Source of the DNA: Deltaproteobacteria bacterium
GTDB taxonomy: Bacteria; Desulfobacterota; JADFXK01
Length of the DNA: 13,413 bases
Direction of reading: 5' to 3'
NCBI GenBank assembly: GCA_015233295.1
Contig: JADFYC010000056.1
Coordinates: 1-13,413, forward strand
This document shows, piece after piece, positions 1 to 7,626 of this stretch (its first letter is position 1; each line of letters begins with the position of its first letter). A program made the position numbers and the translations under genes. The notes under the pieces are model-generated. The model made no database searches and was not told where the DNA came from. It was given only the letters and a program-made list of their open reading frames with translations.

Positions 1-352
1 AGGAGGCCATCGGTCCCAAAACCAAATAAGAAAAAGAATAGACGCCACCTCCAATGATCTGGTGATGTTCTAATATCTCGGCGATTTCAACCATTCGGGT
101 GGATAGGAATCGAACCAAAATGGAGGTGATGGCGATGAAAAAGATCGTACTGGGGCCGATAAACCGATAAGCTTCGGCCGGGGCGTAAAACACTGAGGTA
201 AGCTCGTCCATCAGGGTGATCACGGCCACCGAAAACCAGGTTAACCACCACCGCCCGCCATGATAAAAGGAAACCAGACCACGCTGCCGGGCTACAAAAA
301 TCAGCAACCCTAATAAACCCAAATTCAGTATGATCGAAACCGTCAGCTTCAT
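1..352 (-). CDS. Membrane transporter, probable APC-superfamily permease (N-terminal 117 residues, cut by left edge)
   Basis: Reading from ATG at 352 towards the left edge gives 117 open residues with no stop. The N-terminus is a hydrophobic helix (about residues 4-20), followed by GGRWW, a second hydrophobic stretch, the segment FYAPAEAYRFIG, a third hydrophobic helix (about residues 67-82), and EILEHHQIIGGGVYSFSYLV. The GGGVYSF segment resembles the unwound-helix glycine motif of APC-superfamily amino-acid permeases, and this is the basis of the call. An AGAGGAG ribosome-binding site lies about 12 bases upstream, supporting this start. The carboxyl part is outside the window, so substrate and family cannot be settled; another multi-helix transporter is possible. 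A longer open frame at 87-482 on the same strand is an out-of-frame shadow. Confidence 0.55.
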   Translation of the reverse strand, partial: MKLTVSIILNLGLLGLLIFVARQRGLVSFYHGGRWWLTWFSVAVITLMDELTSVFYAPAEAYRFIGPSTIFFIAITSILVRFLSTRMVEIAEILEHHQIIGGGVYSFSYLVLGPMAS

Positions 353-511
353 TTAGGACGCTTGCTCCTCTGTGCAGGTTTGGGACGGTCTTGTCTGATT
401 CGGCGCCGAACATAAGACGGCAGGTGCGGTCGCCTGGGGAATCTCGATTTTCAAACCGGGCGGATAGTTCGTTTGGGGCCACCCGGCTTTAATTGGTGAA
501 AAAGAAACGGA

Positions 512-517
512 ATTATA
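512..517 (-). promoter_or_regulatory. Candidate -10 box for the transporter gene
   Basis: The minus strand reads TATAAT here in a very AT-rich stretch, 160 bases upstream of the transporter ATG. No convincing -35 element lies at 16-18 bp. AT-richness alone could produce the match. Confidence 0.2.
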
Positions 518-751
518 AACTAAAATAACCAAGTTGTGTAGCGAAATATTTAGTTTCAGGCTATCATACTTATTTAAAAAGAAAAATTATAATCTTCCGG
601 CACATGTCAAAATAACGTCCCGCCAAAAGAATTATTTCATGGGCTGTGACTCTCCCATCATGGGCCGAAGAATCGAAATAAACATATTTTTATAATAAAA
701 TTAAATTATTATGTCAAATGGGAAGGACCACCAACCGGGGATCAAATAATT

Positions 752-767
752 TGGCTTGAAATTTGCT
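752..767 (+). promoter_or_regulatory. Candidate sigma-54 promoter (-24/-12)
   Basis: The sequence TGGCTTGAAATTTGCT matches the sigma-54 consensus TGGCACG-N4-TTGCW, with the invariant GG and GC exactly 10 bases apart. A perfect TATAAT at 775-780 follows, with a poor -35 (TTGGCT, 18 bp spacer), so a sigma-70 promoter could overlap. It points towards the DUF4388-HDOD gene but lies about 320 bases upstream, with the inverted repeat in between. No enhancer site was identified. Confidence 0.4.
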
Positions 768-892
768 ATCTGATTATAATAAATTGTGTTCAACTGCCGG
801 GGCGGTCATCTTATGCTTGACACGGCCACAATTGACTCTTTTGGACGCACCTGTTTCTCGTCACTTTCCTATGGAATGGCATAAAGAAGTCA

Positions 893-992
893 AGATTTCT
901 CCCTTTGCTCGAAATGACAAGGTGGCCGCACGCAAAACGTTCTGCGACACCGCCGTTTCGGATGTTGTCATTTCGAGCGGAGCGAGAAATCT
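893..992. repeat. Imperfect inverted repeat with 28-bp arms (TCATTTCGAGCGGAGCGAGA type)
   Basis: The left arm 893-920 and right arm 965-992 are reverse complements at 25 of 28 positions, enclosing 44 bases. The arms carry the GAAATGACA / TGTCATTTCGAGCGGAGCGAG motif that I recall as a common intergenic palindromic repeat in many environmental bacterial genomes. It encodes nothing convincing. It may be a MITE-like element or may form a large RNA hairpin upstream of the DUF4388-HDOD gene. Confidence 0.75.
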
Positions 993-1085
993 GAACACTT
1001 GCTCGTCTTGAGCTTTCTCGAAAATAAACAATTATGACCGTTCACTGCATATCAATTTGGGGCACACGATTATCCAGAGGCTAAA

Positions 1086-3272
1086 TTGATTTTCAAGGGC
1101 GAACTAAGCAACTTTCAACCGCCAAACCTTCTTCAATTCTTGGATTATCTGGGAAAAGAAGGTGTGTTGACTATTGTCAATCAGGGTGAGGTATTGAGTA
1201 TCAGCCTGGCCGATGGGATGGTCGCCGACGCTCATTCAAACCGGTCAGACAAGAAGGTTCTCCGAACCCTGTTGATCCGGAGGTTTATTGATAAAGATCA
1301 ATTTAAACTTATCGACAATGCGGTTAAAGAAACCGGTATGCCGCTCCGGCATGTCCTGGCCCACTTTGAACTCGTATCTATCTTGAGCCATAACGATATC
1401 TTCCTTGACGGCGTCCGAGAAGCCACCTGGCAATTCTTTCTTTGCGATACCGGCCAGTTCAACTTCAACAGCATCATCATTAGTGAAATCACTTTCCTCC
1501 GAAGCCTGGAACAGCAAAACCTGGCTCCAGTTGAACGAGAGATGATCCAACAGCAGTTGAATTGCCAGAATTTGTCTATGGAGATATCCGCCCAGGTGGA
1601 TGAATGGCGGGAAACTGTCAGGTCTCTAAGGTCGTTGGACAGAGTTCTTACCGTCACTTCATTGGGACTGGCGGCAAAATTGGTTGACCCCATTGAACGG
1701 GTCGTCCAGGCTCTGACTGACGGACATAAGACCATCGCCCGGATCATAGAGTTGTCGCCTTTCAGCAGTTACCGGACGTTGAATGTGATAGAAAGATTCG
1801 TCGATAGAGGCTGGGTGGTGTTTAAGGAAGACAAGCCCCAAGAAAGCCATCGGGCCTTACCTGCGGGTCCGCCGCCACTTTTTTTTGCATTCAAGAGATC
1901 ATTCAAGAAAATCCACACCGCTTCCGACAGTAACGAAAAGATGGTTGAATTGCTTGCTTTTTGCAAGGATAACTTTGATCAGACGCTGGCTTTGGTGGTT
2001 GAACAGGGATTGATTACGCGGATTAAAGGATTCTACAAAGATGCGCAACGTCAACTCCAGCGGATTGATGTAGCCGGAGTTCATTTTGATCTTAAGGAAG
2101 ATCCGGTCTTCTCGTGGGTTTACCAGTCTGGTCGGCCATTCATCGGCCAGGTCTTTATCTCCGACCTGACCACCAGCATCAGCCACTTGCCGTTGGAGGG
2201 GGAATGCGCGGTTATCCTCTTAGAAAAAAAGGATAAACTATCTGTTTTAGTCTATGTCGTCTCCCGGCAAAAAATGGGAGGGCTGGGTCCGTTTCATTAC
2301 CTAGAGTTGCTATCGTGGTTGGTCAACCCGATCAAGGGCGACCCCTGTGCCGCCACCTGGCCTCCACCCCGGATCATAGAGGGGCCGGCCAAAGAATCAC
2401 CATATGCGCCCAGTCCCGAAAGCAGCCCCCAGGATAGGGCGGAGTTGATCGTGAAGGCCGTAGAAGATATTTTCCCCGTTCCCAATGTGGCCGGTCAAAT
2501 GATCAATTTATTGTCCGATCCTAACGCATCAGCCGACGAATTGGCCCGAACTTTGTCTTATGACCAGTCACTGGTGGCCAGATTGATTAAGGTCAGTAAC
2601 TCATCTCTTTACGGCTCCAGTAGGGAGATTAAGACGCTACGGGCGGCGGTTATCAGGCTGGGGAACCAAATCATCAAGAGTCTGGTCTGGGTGTCTTCCA
2701 TCCGTGGCCTATTCCCAGCGGGGGCCTCGCCCAACGGGATCTTGGGTCAGGCCCTTTGGCGTCACGCCAAAGAATGCGGGTTGGCCTCCCGCCGGGTGGC
2801 ACAGGCAGTCAGGTATGGTGACCCGGAGGAAGCATTTGTCAATGGTCTGCTTCACGATATGGGCAAGCTGTTGATCACGATCTATATGCCGGAGGAGTTT
2901 CGGGCTGCGTTGAAGAAACAAAACACGGCCAAAATGCGAGGCTATGAGGCGGAAAGAGAAGTATTGGGGTTCGACCACATGATAGTTGGGGAAATGGTCA
3001 TGAAGAAGTGGAATATGCCGGAGAGTTTAACCGCCTGCGTGCGCTATCACCATCATCCAAAAAATATTAGTGATTTTAGTGTGCTATCCAGTATAATCTG
3101 TTGTGGCGATTACCTCGGCCACACTCAGGGTAGCCGAAGTGATCTGACTCCGATTGATGATGTCATAAGTATTGAATCAGCCTTAGAAATACTCAACCTG
3201 GATGAGAATAAGATGAACATGTTGGCCATGACGGTGGCGGATGATTTTCAGCATACCGATGTTCTTGACTGA
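1086..3272 (+). CDS. DUF4388 - HDOD signalling protein (728 aa)
   Basis: Probable cytoplasmic signal-transduction protein. It begins with a DUF4388 (PatA-like N-terminal) domain, seen as MIFKGELSNF and LLQFLDYLGKEGVLTI in residues 1-110. A winged-helix-like stretch (about 190-255) and a GAF-like alpha/beta region (about 266-415) follow. Residues 430-455 form a Pro/Ser-rich linker. The HDOD domain (about 460-665) opens with FPVPNVAGQMI and contains LLHDMGK (His590-Asp591) and RYHHHP near 655. HDOD domains resemble HD phosphohydrolases but usually lack the full metal site, so they are thought to act in signalling rather than catalysis. The start is TTG at 1086, with AGAGG five bases upstream, and fits the usual beginning of DUF4388. 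No membrane segment is seen. It converges on the 3302-3769 gene with a 29-base gap. The partner and the signal are unknown. Confidence 0.9.
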   Translation: MIFKGELSNFQPPNLLQFLDYLGKEGVLTIVNQGEVLSISLADGMVADAHSNRSDKKVLRTLLIRRFIDKDQFKLIDNAVKETGMPLRHVLAHFELVSILSHNDIFLDGVREATWQFFLCDTGQFNFNSIIISEITFLRSLEQQNLAPVEREMIQQQLNCQNLSMEISAQVDEWRETVRSLRSLDRVLTVTSLGLAAKLVDPIERVVQALTDGHKTIARIIELSPFSSYRTLNVIERFVDRGWVVFKEDKPQESHRALPAGPPPLFFAFKRSFKKIHTASDSNEKMVELLAFCKDNFDQTLALVVEQGLITRIKGFYKDAQRQLQRIDVAGVHFDLKEDPVFSWVYQSGRPFIGQVFISDLTTSISHLPLEGECAVILLEKKDKLSVLVYVVSRQKMGGLGPFHYLELLSWLVNPIKGDPCAATWPPPRIIEGPAKESPYAPSPESSPQDRAELIVKAVEDIFPVPNVAGQMINLLSDPNASADELARTLSYDQSLVARLIKVSNSSLYGSSREIKTLRAAVIRLGNQIIKSLVWVSSIRGLFPAGASPNGILGQALWRHAKECGLASRRVAQAVRYGDPEEAFVNGLLHDMGKLLITIYMPEEFRAALKKQNTAKMRGYEAEREVLGFDHMIVGEMVMKKWNMPESLTACVRYHHHPKNISDFSVLSSIICCGDYLGHTQGSRSDLTPIDDVISIESALEILNLDENKMNMLAMTVADDFQHTDVLD

Positions 3273-3301
3273 TAATACCTTTCATTCTTCGTCAAGATGA
3301 A

Positions 3302-3769
3302 TTAAGAAGCATAAGGCCGAGTTATACTTTTACCCATGTTCGATAGGCGGCGATTGACGGCCCGACCAATCCAGGCCAAGGTTCCCAATGTCCACCAACC
3401 GACGGCCACGGTGAACAGACCCAGCGTTAAGTAAGGATGCTGTCCGATGTAAACCAACGGCAAAAGGCACATGCGGACCAGGGCTTTTAGTCTTTCTCGG
3501 TCTCGAATGGCGTCGGCCGCTCTTGGCCCGAATTTATAGTAATACCTGACAAAGTTTCGGCCAGGCCGATTGGTTAGGAGATATTTATCTCGGAATTTAC
3601 GGAGATTGGAGACTTCATGAGGAACTTTGGCAGACCCTTTTAAGACCTTCGTTCCAGGTGTTGTCCCAGTGCTGGTCAGGAAGATCACGGCGCCGAGAAT
3701 TGCCAGTCCCAAAAACAGCCCGGCCAAGGCCCCGCCTGGCGACCTGCTATCAAAAATTTTACTCGCCAT
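3302..3769 (-). CDS. CFI-box-type membrane protein lacking the CFI box (155 aa)
   Basis: A small membrane protein with one hydrophobic helix near the N-terminus (residues 13-32) and another near the C-terminus (112-136). Between them, residues 50-106 read EVSNLRKFRDKYLL, GRNFVRYYYKFGPRAA and LKALVRMCLLPLV. This is the pattern that normally follows the motif CFIATAAYGS in CFI-box-CTERM proteins (LRxFRD, GRxFVxxYY, LRxxxRxxLxPLV). Here the cysteine box is absent and the equivalent place has a Gly/Thr/Lys-rich stretch (33-47). Function of the family is not known to me. It starts at ATG 3769 with a weak GAGAG site upstream. It stands alone on the minus strand, convergent with the HDOD gene and divergent from the rhomboid gene. 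Confidence 0.7.
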   Translation of the reverse strand: MASKIFDSRSPGGALAGLFLGLAILGAVIFLTSTGTTPGTKVLKGSAKVPHEVSNLRKFRDKYLLTNRPGRNFVRYYYKFGPRAADAIRDRERLKALVRMCLLPLVYIGQHPYLTLGLFTVAVGWWTLGTLAWIGRAVNRRLSNMGKSITRPYAS

Positions 3770-3902
3770 TTACGCTCTCGAAGAAAATTCGTAGGCGATC
3801 CCAGGGGTGGTCATGTTCGTTCGGGAAAGGATCTCCCAATCAGACCGCCGCAAGCTTACGATACTTCCAGCTTTAACTTTTCAGTAGATAGCATAGCTTT
3901 AG

Positions 3903-3936
3903 GGCCGGCGGAGACAAAAGTATTCCCCCCCCGGCC
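3903..3936. repeat. Short inverted repeat GGCCGG/CCGGCC with a C8 tract
   Basis: GGCCGG at 3903-3908 and CCGGCC at 3931-3936 can pair across 22 bases. The second arm is preceded by part of an eight-C run (3925-3932). It lies between the divergent CFI-box-like and rhomboid genes. There is no T-tract, so it is not called a terminator; a role in either promoter is speculative. Confidence 0.3.
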
Positions 3937-4011
3937 GAGACCATGGTATCTCTTTTTAAAATGTGGACTTGAAACAGTCTATTATTTTGATCGACCATTT
4001 TGAGGGGTGAA

Positions 4012-4563
4012 ATGAGAATTCATCAAAGTTTACTGACTGCGCTCACGGCGGTGGCTATTTTATGGTTGGTTTTTTTCGTCAACCTGATCATACCTGGGGA
4101 CCTGCGTTGGTATGGCCTGCGGCCGCGATCTCTAAGTGGCCTGCCCGGGATTATTCTTTCTCCGTTCCTCCATGTGGGGATATTCCATCTTATCGCCAAT
4201 ACCGGCGCTTTGTTCGTTCTCCTTGCGGTATCGTTGTCTTACAGCGGGAGGCTCACCGCCGTTGCGCTGACGATCATAGTGTTGTTGGGGGGCGCGTTAA
4301 CCTGGCTGTTCGGGCAAGGCCAGGCGGTCCACATCGGAGCCAGTGGAGTCGTCTTCGGTTTAACCGGATTTCTCGTGTTTATGGGCATATGCCGACGTGA
4401 ATGGCGGGCCCTGTTCATATCGCTGGGCGTCATTGCCTTTTATGGCGGCGTGTTCCAATCCTTGTTATTAGTTTTCCCCGGACAGAGTTGGGCCAGCCAT
4501 TTTTTTGGACTAATGGCCGGTATCTTTGCCGCCTGGCGGACCCGTGAATTCACTATTGATTAG
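4012..4563 (+). CDS. Rhomboid-family intramembrane serine protease (183 aa)
   Basis: Polytopic inner-membrane protein with the rhomboid signature. Residues 54-63 read HVGIFHLIAN, the H-x4-H-x3-N motif of the second core helix. GASG at 109-112 carries the putative nucleophile Ser111. SHFFG at 162-166 carries the catalytic-type His163. These are the Ser/His dyad residues of active rhomboids, so it is probably a working protease that cuts within membranes. At 183 residues it is close to a minimal six-helix core with little soluble extension. I choose ATG 4012 because GAGGGG lies 4-6 bases before it; an in-frame TTG at 4000 would add four residues without its own site. The CHASE2-kinase gene follows on the same strand after about 150 bases; the substrate is unknown. 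Confidence 0.9.
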   Translation: MRIHQSLLTALTAVAILWLVFFVNLIIPGDLRWYGLRPRSLSGLPGIILSPFLHVGIFHLIANTGALFVLLAVSLSYSGRLTAVALTIIVLLGGALTWLFGQGQAVHIGASGVVFGLTGFLVFMGICRREWRALFISLGVIAFYGGVFQSLLLVFPGQSWASHFFGLMAGIFAAWRTREFTID

Positions 4564-4572
4564 ATTGGGTAA

Positions 4573-4597
4573 TGTGAGTGCTATGGCACACTTTTTT
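4573..4597 (+). terminator. Weak terminator-like hairpin after the rhomboid gene
   Basis: A short stem (GTGC 4578-4581 with GCAC 4586-4589, loop TATG) is followed by AC and six T residues at 4592-4597. The stem is only four strong base pairs plus a mismatch, so termination would be partial at best. It lies between the rhomboid stop and the kinase start. Confidence 0.35.
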
Positions 4598-4710
4598 ATT
4601 GCTTATTCTTGATAAAAAATGCTATCTTGCCCGTGCCTGACAGTTTGCCCGGCTATATTCGGAAGTGGCCGCCACCTTCTCTATCTGATTCTTTCACCCA
4701 GATGACTATT

Positions 4711-7284
4711 ATGAAAAAAACCAAGTTACGTCTGCCTGATTTTGCTTTGGGCCTGATTGTCACCCTCCTGGTGCTGGCGTCAGCCGTTGCCGGGATGCTG
4801 ACCACTTGGGAAATGAAACTCTATGATATGCAGTCCCGAGTCTTGGAAAAGCCCGTGGGCGACAATGTGCCCATTGCCATTGTGGCTATTGACGAAGTCA
4901 GCGTCAAGAAGATTGGACGCTTTCCCTGGCCACGATCCATCCTGGCCCAACTCATTGATGTCTTGAAGTCAAATAAGGCCAGAGTGATTGGTCTTGGCTT
5001 AATCTTCAGCGAGTATGAGACGGGCGAGGGTCTTAAGGAAGTCCGGCAATTAAAAACTGATTTTGATAAATCCCCCCTTAAACCACTACCCGGCGGCACG
5101 GAGTTTTTCGGGTTAATCACCAAGGCTGAAGAGCGGCTGAATAACGACGCCAAACTGGCCGAGTCTATTGCCAGAGCTGGTAATGTGATTTTGCCCGTTT
5201 TTTTTGAACAGGATTCATTTAACCCTCAAAGCCTGGACAAAGACACACAGGTGCCGGATTTCATTAAGAAGAACAGATACACGGCGGTCAAGGGCGCGAC
5301 CGACTGGGGCGGGCAATTGCTGGCTCCCAAGAAGGTTGTGGCTGTCATCCCTGAATTTACTGCCGCCGCAGCCGGAATAGGACATATCAACAATCCCGTA
5401 TTATTTGAAGTGGAGGGGGTGACCCGCTCCGTGTATCATGTCTTCAAGTATTTAGATGTCTACTTTCCCTCCTTTGCTGTCAAGGTAGTGGCCAAATTCG
5501 GAGGGTTGCAAGACGACCAGGTGGTGGCCGACCTGGGGCGCAACGTAAAGATTGGCCAACTGATTGTCCCGGTCGATCCTAATAGGGACATGGCTACCTT
5601 CATTTCATTTCATGACCCTGAGAAATCTTTTCCGGTCTACTCGGCTTTTGACGTGTTGAATAAACGGGTTACGCCCGAAGCCTTTAGCGGTAAAATTATC
5701 TTGATTGGACCCACGGCCGCCGGGATAGGAGAAAAAGTGGTCACGCCGGCATCACCCACCATGGCCAGTGTTGAACTTGTGGCCAATCAGATCAGCAATA
5801 TCATGGAAGACAAATATATCACCCGGCCGGATTGGGCCGCGTTGTTTGATCTCGTCGTGGCCTTGATTTTCGGTCTGTTCATCTCCTTTGTCCTGCCCAA
5901 ACTGGGCGCCCAAAAAGCGGCTATCTTCACCGGTGGAATTCTGGTTGTGTTCGTCAGTTCAATGACATACATCTTTTCCCGTCAGGGTGTGTGGCTCAAT
6001 CTGTTAACCCCCAGTCTGGTCTTGGTCCTGGGCTATACTGTAATCACTTCCCGTCGATTCCTGGTCACCGAAAAGGTGAAAGAAAAGGTGGAAGCTGACA
6101 GCGTCGAGACCAATAAGATTCTGGCTATCTCTTTCCGGCAGCAAGGCCTGTTGGATCTGGCCATGGAAAAACTTCGTAAATGTCCGCTTGAGGCCGAAGG
6201 GATCAAAGAAGAACTCCACCAATTGGGCATGGATTATGAACGCAAGCGAATGTTTTCCAAAGCCATCAACGTCTACCAGATGATCATTACCGCTGATCCT
6301 AAATACCAGGATCTGGCCGATCGGGTTCAGAAGCTAAAAACGGCCGAGGCTACTCAGGTATTTGGCCTTGGTCCCAAGACATCTCCGGGCGAGGCCACCG
6401 TCGTCGCAGCAGATGGAGAGGTCCGTCCAACGCTGGGCCGATACGAAATCATGGGTGAACTGGGTCGCGGGGCGATGGGGGTGGTATTCAAAGGCCGGGA
6501 TCCCAAGATCAACCGAATCGTGGCCATCAAAACCATCCGCCTGGGTGACCTGGATGAAGAGCAGATTGAAGAAGTCAAACAACGATTTTTCCGGGAAGCC
6601 GAATCTGCCGGTCGTCTGACCCATCCCAACATTGTGACCATTTATGACGTGGGTGAAGACTACGACGTTTCCTATATCGCCATGGAATTCTTGGAGGGAG
6701 AAGAGCTGGTGAATTATTGTAAGCCCCAGAACTTGCTCCCGATGAAACAGGTTTTGACGATTATCAGCCAGGTTTGCGATGCCTTGGATTATGCCCATCA
6801 ACATGGGATCGTCCACCGCGACATAAAGCCGGCCAATATCATGGTCCTGAAAAACGGTGAAGTTAAGGTGACCGACTTCGGCATTGCCCGAATAACCACG
6901 TCGTCTAGAACTAAAACCGGCGTTATCCTCGGCACTCCTTCTTATATGTCGCCGGAACAAGTAGCCGGCAAGAAGGTTGACGGCCGGTCCGATCTTTTTT
7001 CGCTGGGCACTATTCTGTTTGAGATGCTCACGGGACAAAAACCCTTTACCGGTGACTCCCTGACCACCTTGATGTATCAGATTGCCAATACCCCCCATCC
7101 TTCCCTGCGGTCGTTTAACCCCAAGGTGCCGGCAGTGATGGAAAAAATCCTGGCTAAGGCCCTGGCTAAAGACTTTGATAAACGCTACCAGCGCGGCCAG
7201 GAGTTCGCCGCCCATCTCAGGCAGGTTTTGAAAAGACTTGAAGAGTTGGAATCAAAGAAGAACGCCGACCCGACCGAAACATAA
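4711..7284 (+). CDS. CHASE2 sensor - membrane - Ser/Thr protein kinase (about 857 aa)
   Basis: Receptor-type eukaryotic-like kinase. Using ATG 4711, residues 8-30 form the first membrane helix. A periplasmic CHASE2 domain follows to about residue 370 (AIVAIDEVSVKKIGRFPWPR, LIGPTAAGI). Three closely spaced helices lie at about 375-445. A cytoplasmic helical linker (about 450-560) contains a TPR-like hairpin, MFSKAINVYQMIITADPKY. The kinase (about 575-840) has the glycine loop GELGRGAMG, VAIK (Lys607), HRDIKPAN (Asp704), DFG (Asp722) and SPEQ, so all catalytic residues are present. It should phosphorylate Ser/Thr targets in response to a periplasmic signal. The start is uncertain: ATG 4702, ATG 4711 and TTG 4609 are in frame, none with a clear ribosome-binding site; 4711 places basic residues just before the first helix. 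No phosphatase gene is nearby. Confidence 0.92.
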   Translation: MKKTKLRLPDFALGLIVTLLVLASAVAGMLTTWEMKLYDMQSRVLEKPVGDNVPIAIVAIDEVSVKKIGRFPWPRSILAQLIDVLKSNKARVIGLGLIFSEYETGEGLKEVRQLKTDFDKSPLKPLPGGTEFFGLITKAEERLNNDAKLAESIARAGNVILPVFFEQDSFNPQSLDKDTQVPDFIKKNRYTAVKGATDWGGQLLAPKKVVAVIPEFTAAAAGIGHINNPVLFEVEGVTRSVYHVFKYLDVYFPSFAVKVVAKFGGLQDDQVVADLGRNVKIGQLIVPVDPNRDMATFISFHDPEKSFPVYSAFDVLNKRVTPEAFSGKIILIGPTAAGIGEKVVTPASPTMASVELVANQISNIMEDKYITRPDWAALFDLVVALIFGLFISFVLPKLGAQKAAIFTGGILVVFVSSMTYIFSRQGVWLNLLTPSLVLVLGYTVITSRRFLVTEKVKEKVEADSVETNKILAISFRQQGLLDLAMEKLRKCPLEAEGIKEELHQLGMDYERKRMFSKAINVYQMIITADPKYQDLADRVQKLKTAEATQVFGLGPKTSPGEATVVAADGEVRPTLGRYEIMGELGRGAMGVVFKGRDPKINRIVAIKTIRLGDLDEEQIEEVKQRFFREAESAGRLTHPNIVTIYDVGEDYDVSYIAMEFLEGEELVNYCKPQNLLPMKQVLTIISQVCDALDYAHQHGIVHRDIKPANIMVLKNGEVKVTDFGIARITTSSRTKTGVILGTPSYMSPEQVAGKKVDGRSDLFSLGTILFEMLTGQKPFTGDSLTTLMYQIANTPHPSLRSFNPKVPAVMEKILAKALAKDFDKRYQRGQEFAAHLRQVLKRLEELESKKNADPTET

Positions 7285-7288
7285 CCCT

Positions 7289-7432
7289 ATGCCGAGATTA
7301 AGGCGTGGGGCGATCAAAAAGATTCTCCAGACGCACATGCTCAAAGATAAAGCAACCGGCGGATTCATCATTGACAAGGTCTGGCATTCCTGGTGCCGGC
7401 ACCCCAAAGTTGATGATTCATGGCGGGTTTAA
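7289..7432 (+). CDS. Possible 47-residue ORF downstream of the kinase gene
   Basis: An ATG four bases after the kinase stop opens a basic 47-codon frame (MPRLRRGAIKKIL at the start, HSWCRHPKVDD near the end). There is no ribosome-binding site, so it would depend on coupling to kinase translation. I recognise no family. It may be chance coding in the kinase 3' region. Confidence 0.2.
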   Translation: MPRLRRGAIKKILQTHMLKDKATGGFIIDKVWHSWCRHPKVDDSWRV

Positions 7433-7508
7433 TCCCCTATGTGCCTGATCATCCATTGACTGGTTGGAATAAGCAACAAAGAGGGATTCAAAGATTCTTC
7501 AAACAGAC

Positions 7509-7536
7509 TTGACATCCTCCGGACGGTGATTAACTT
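7509..7536 (+). promoter_or_regulatory. Sigma-70-type promoter of peptide cassette 1
   Basis: A consensus -35 TTGACA (7509-7514) is followed after 16 bases by TAACTT (7531-7536). Both hexamers and the spacing are preserved in the second cassette (13146-13173), while intervening bases vary, which supports function. The spacer contains TCCGGA in both copies at the same place, a possible operator. The expected transcript start is near 7543, giving a leader of about 84 bases. Confidence 0.7.
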
Positions 7537-7552
7537 AAATCCAAGGAACATG

Positions 7553-7620
7553 ATTAAACCTATATGAAATAGGTATAAATTGAAGCTGAAGGGCCGAGCC
7601 CCAGCGAATGGGAGGAGGGG
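7553..7620 (+). ncRNA. Structured 5' leader RNA of peptide cassette 1 (two hairpins)
   Basis: Hairpin I pairs ACCTAT 7558-7563 with ATAGGT 7569-7574 around the loop ATGAA. Hairpin II pairs GCTG 7585-7588 with CAGC 7602-7605 and GGGC 7591-7594 with GCCC 7598-7601, leaving a two-A bulge on the 5' side. CGAATGG and the purine-rich ribosome-binding site follow directly. The same two-hairpin layout occurs in copy 2; in the inner part of hairpin II a G-C pair is replaced by A-U. The CCCC on the 3' side of hairpin II could instead pair with the GGGG of the ribosome-binding site, suggesting an on/off switch. It does not match any riboswitch class I can identify. Confidence 0.6.
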
Positions 7621-7626
7621 ATCATT

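Larger units (their letters stand above)
353..1085. other. Long intergenic region between divergent genes
   Basis: About 730 AT-rich bases separate the minus-strand transporter from the plus-strand DUF4388-HDOD gene. It holds promoter-like sequences for both directions, a small palindrome CCCATCATGGG at 654-664, and a large inverted repeat at 893-992. The only long open frame (763-1011) is built largely from the inverted repeat and has no ribosome-binding site or family resemblance, so I do not call a gene here. Confidence 0.6.

Noticed and set aside
87..482. 131-codon minus-strand open frame
   Set aside because: It overlaps the transporter fragment out of frame; its translation is Arg/His/Pro-rich, while the other frame gives membrane helices and a ribosome-binding site.
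763..1011. 82-codon plus-strand open frame
   Set aside because: It spans the inverted repeat at 893-992, has no ribosome-binding site and resembles no family; repeats of this type often give spurious ORFs.
4583..4605. Sigma-54-like TGGCACA...TTGCTT before the kinase gene
   Set aside because: The GG and GC are 14 bases apart instead of 10, so it is not a functional -24/-12 pair.
4609..4710. N-terminal extension of the kinase from TTG 4609
   Set aside because: It would add 34 Pro/Ser-rich residues before the first membrane helix, with no ribosome-binding site.
6334..7215. 293-codon minus-strand open frame
   Set aside because: Antisense to the intact Ser/Thr kinase domain, whose motifs are all present; no family features in the antisense product.
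7553..7620. c-di-GMP-I (GEMM) riboswitch
   Set aside because: The AAACC...GG hairpin and a following AAGC give partial resemblance, but the ACGCAAAGC core and the second receptor helix are missing.
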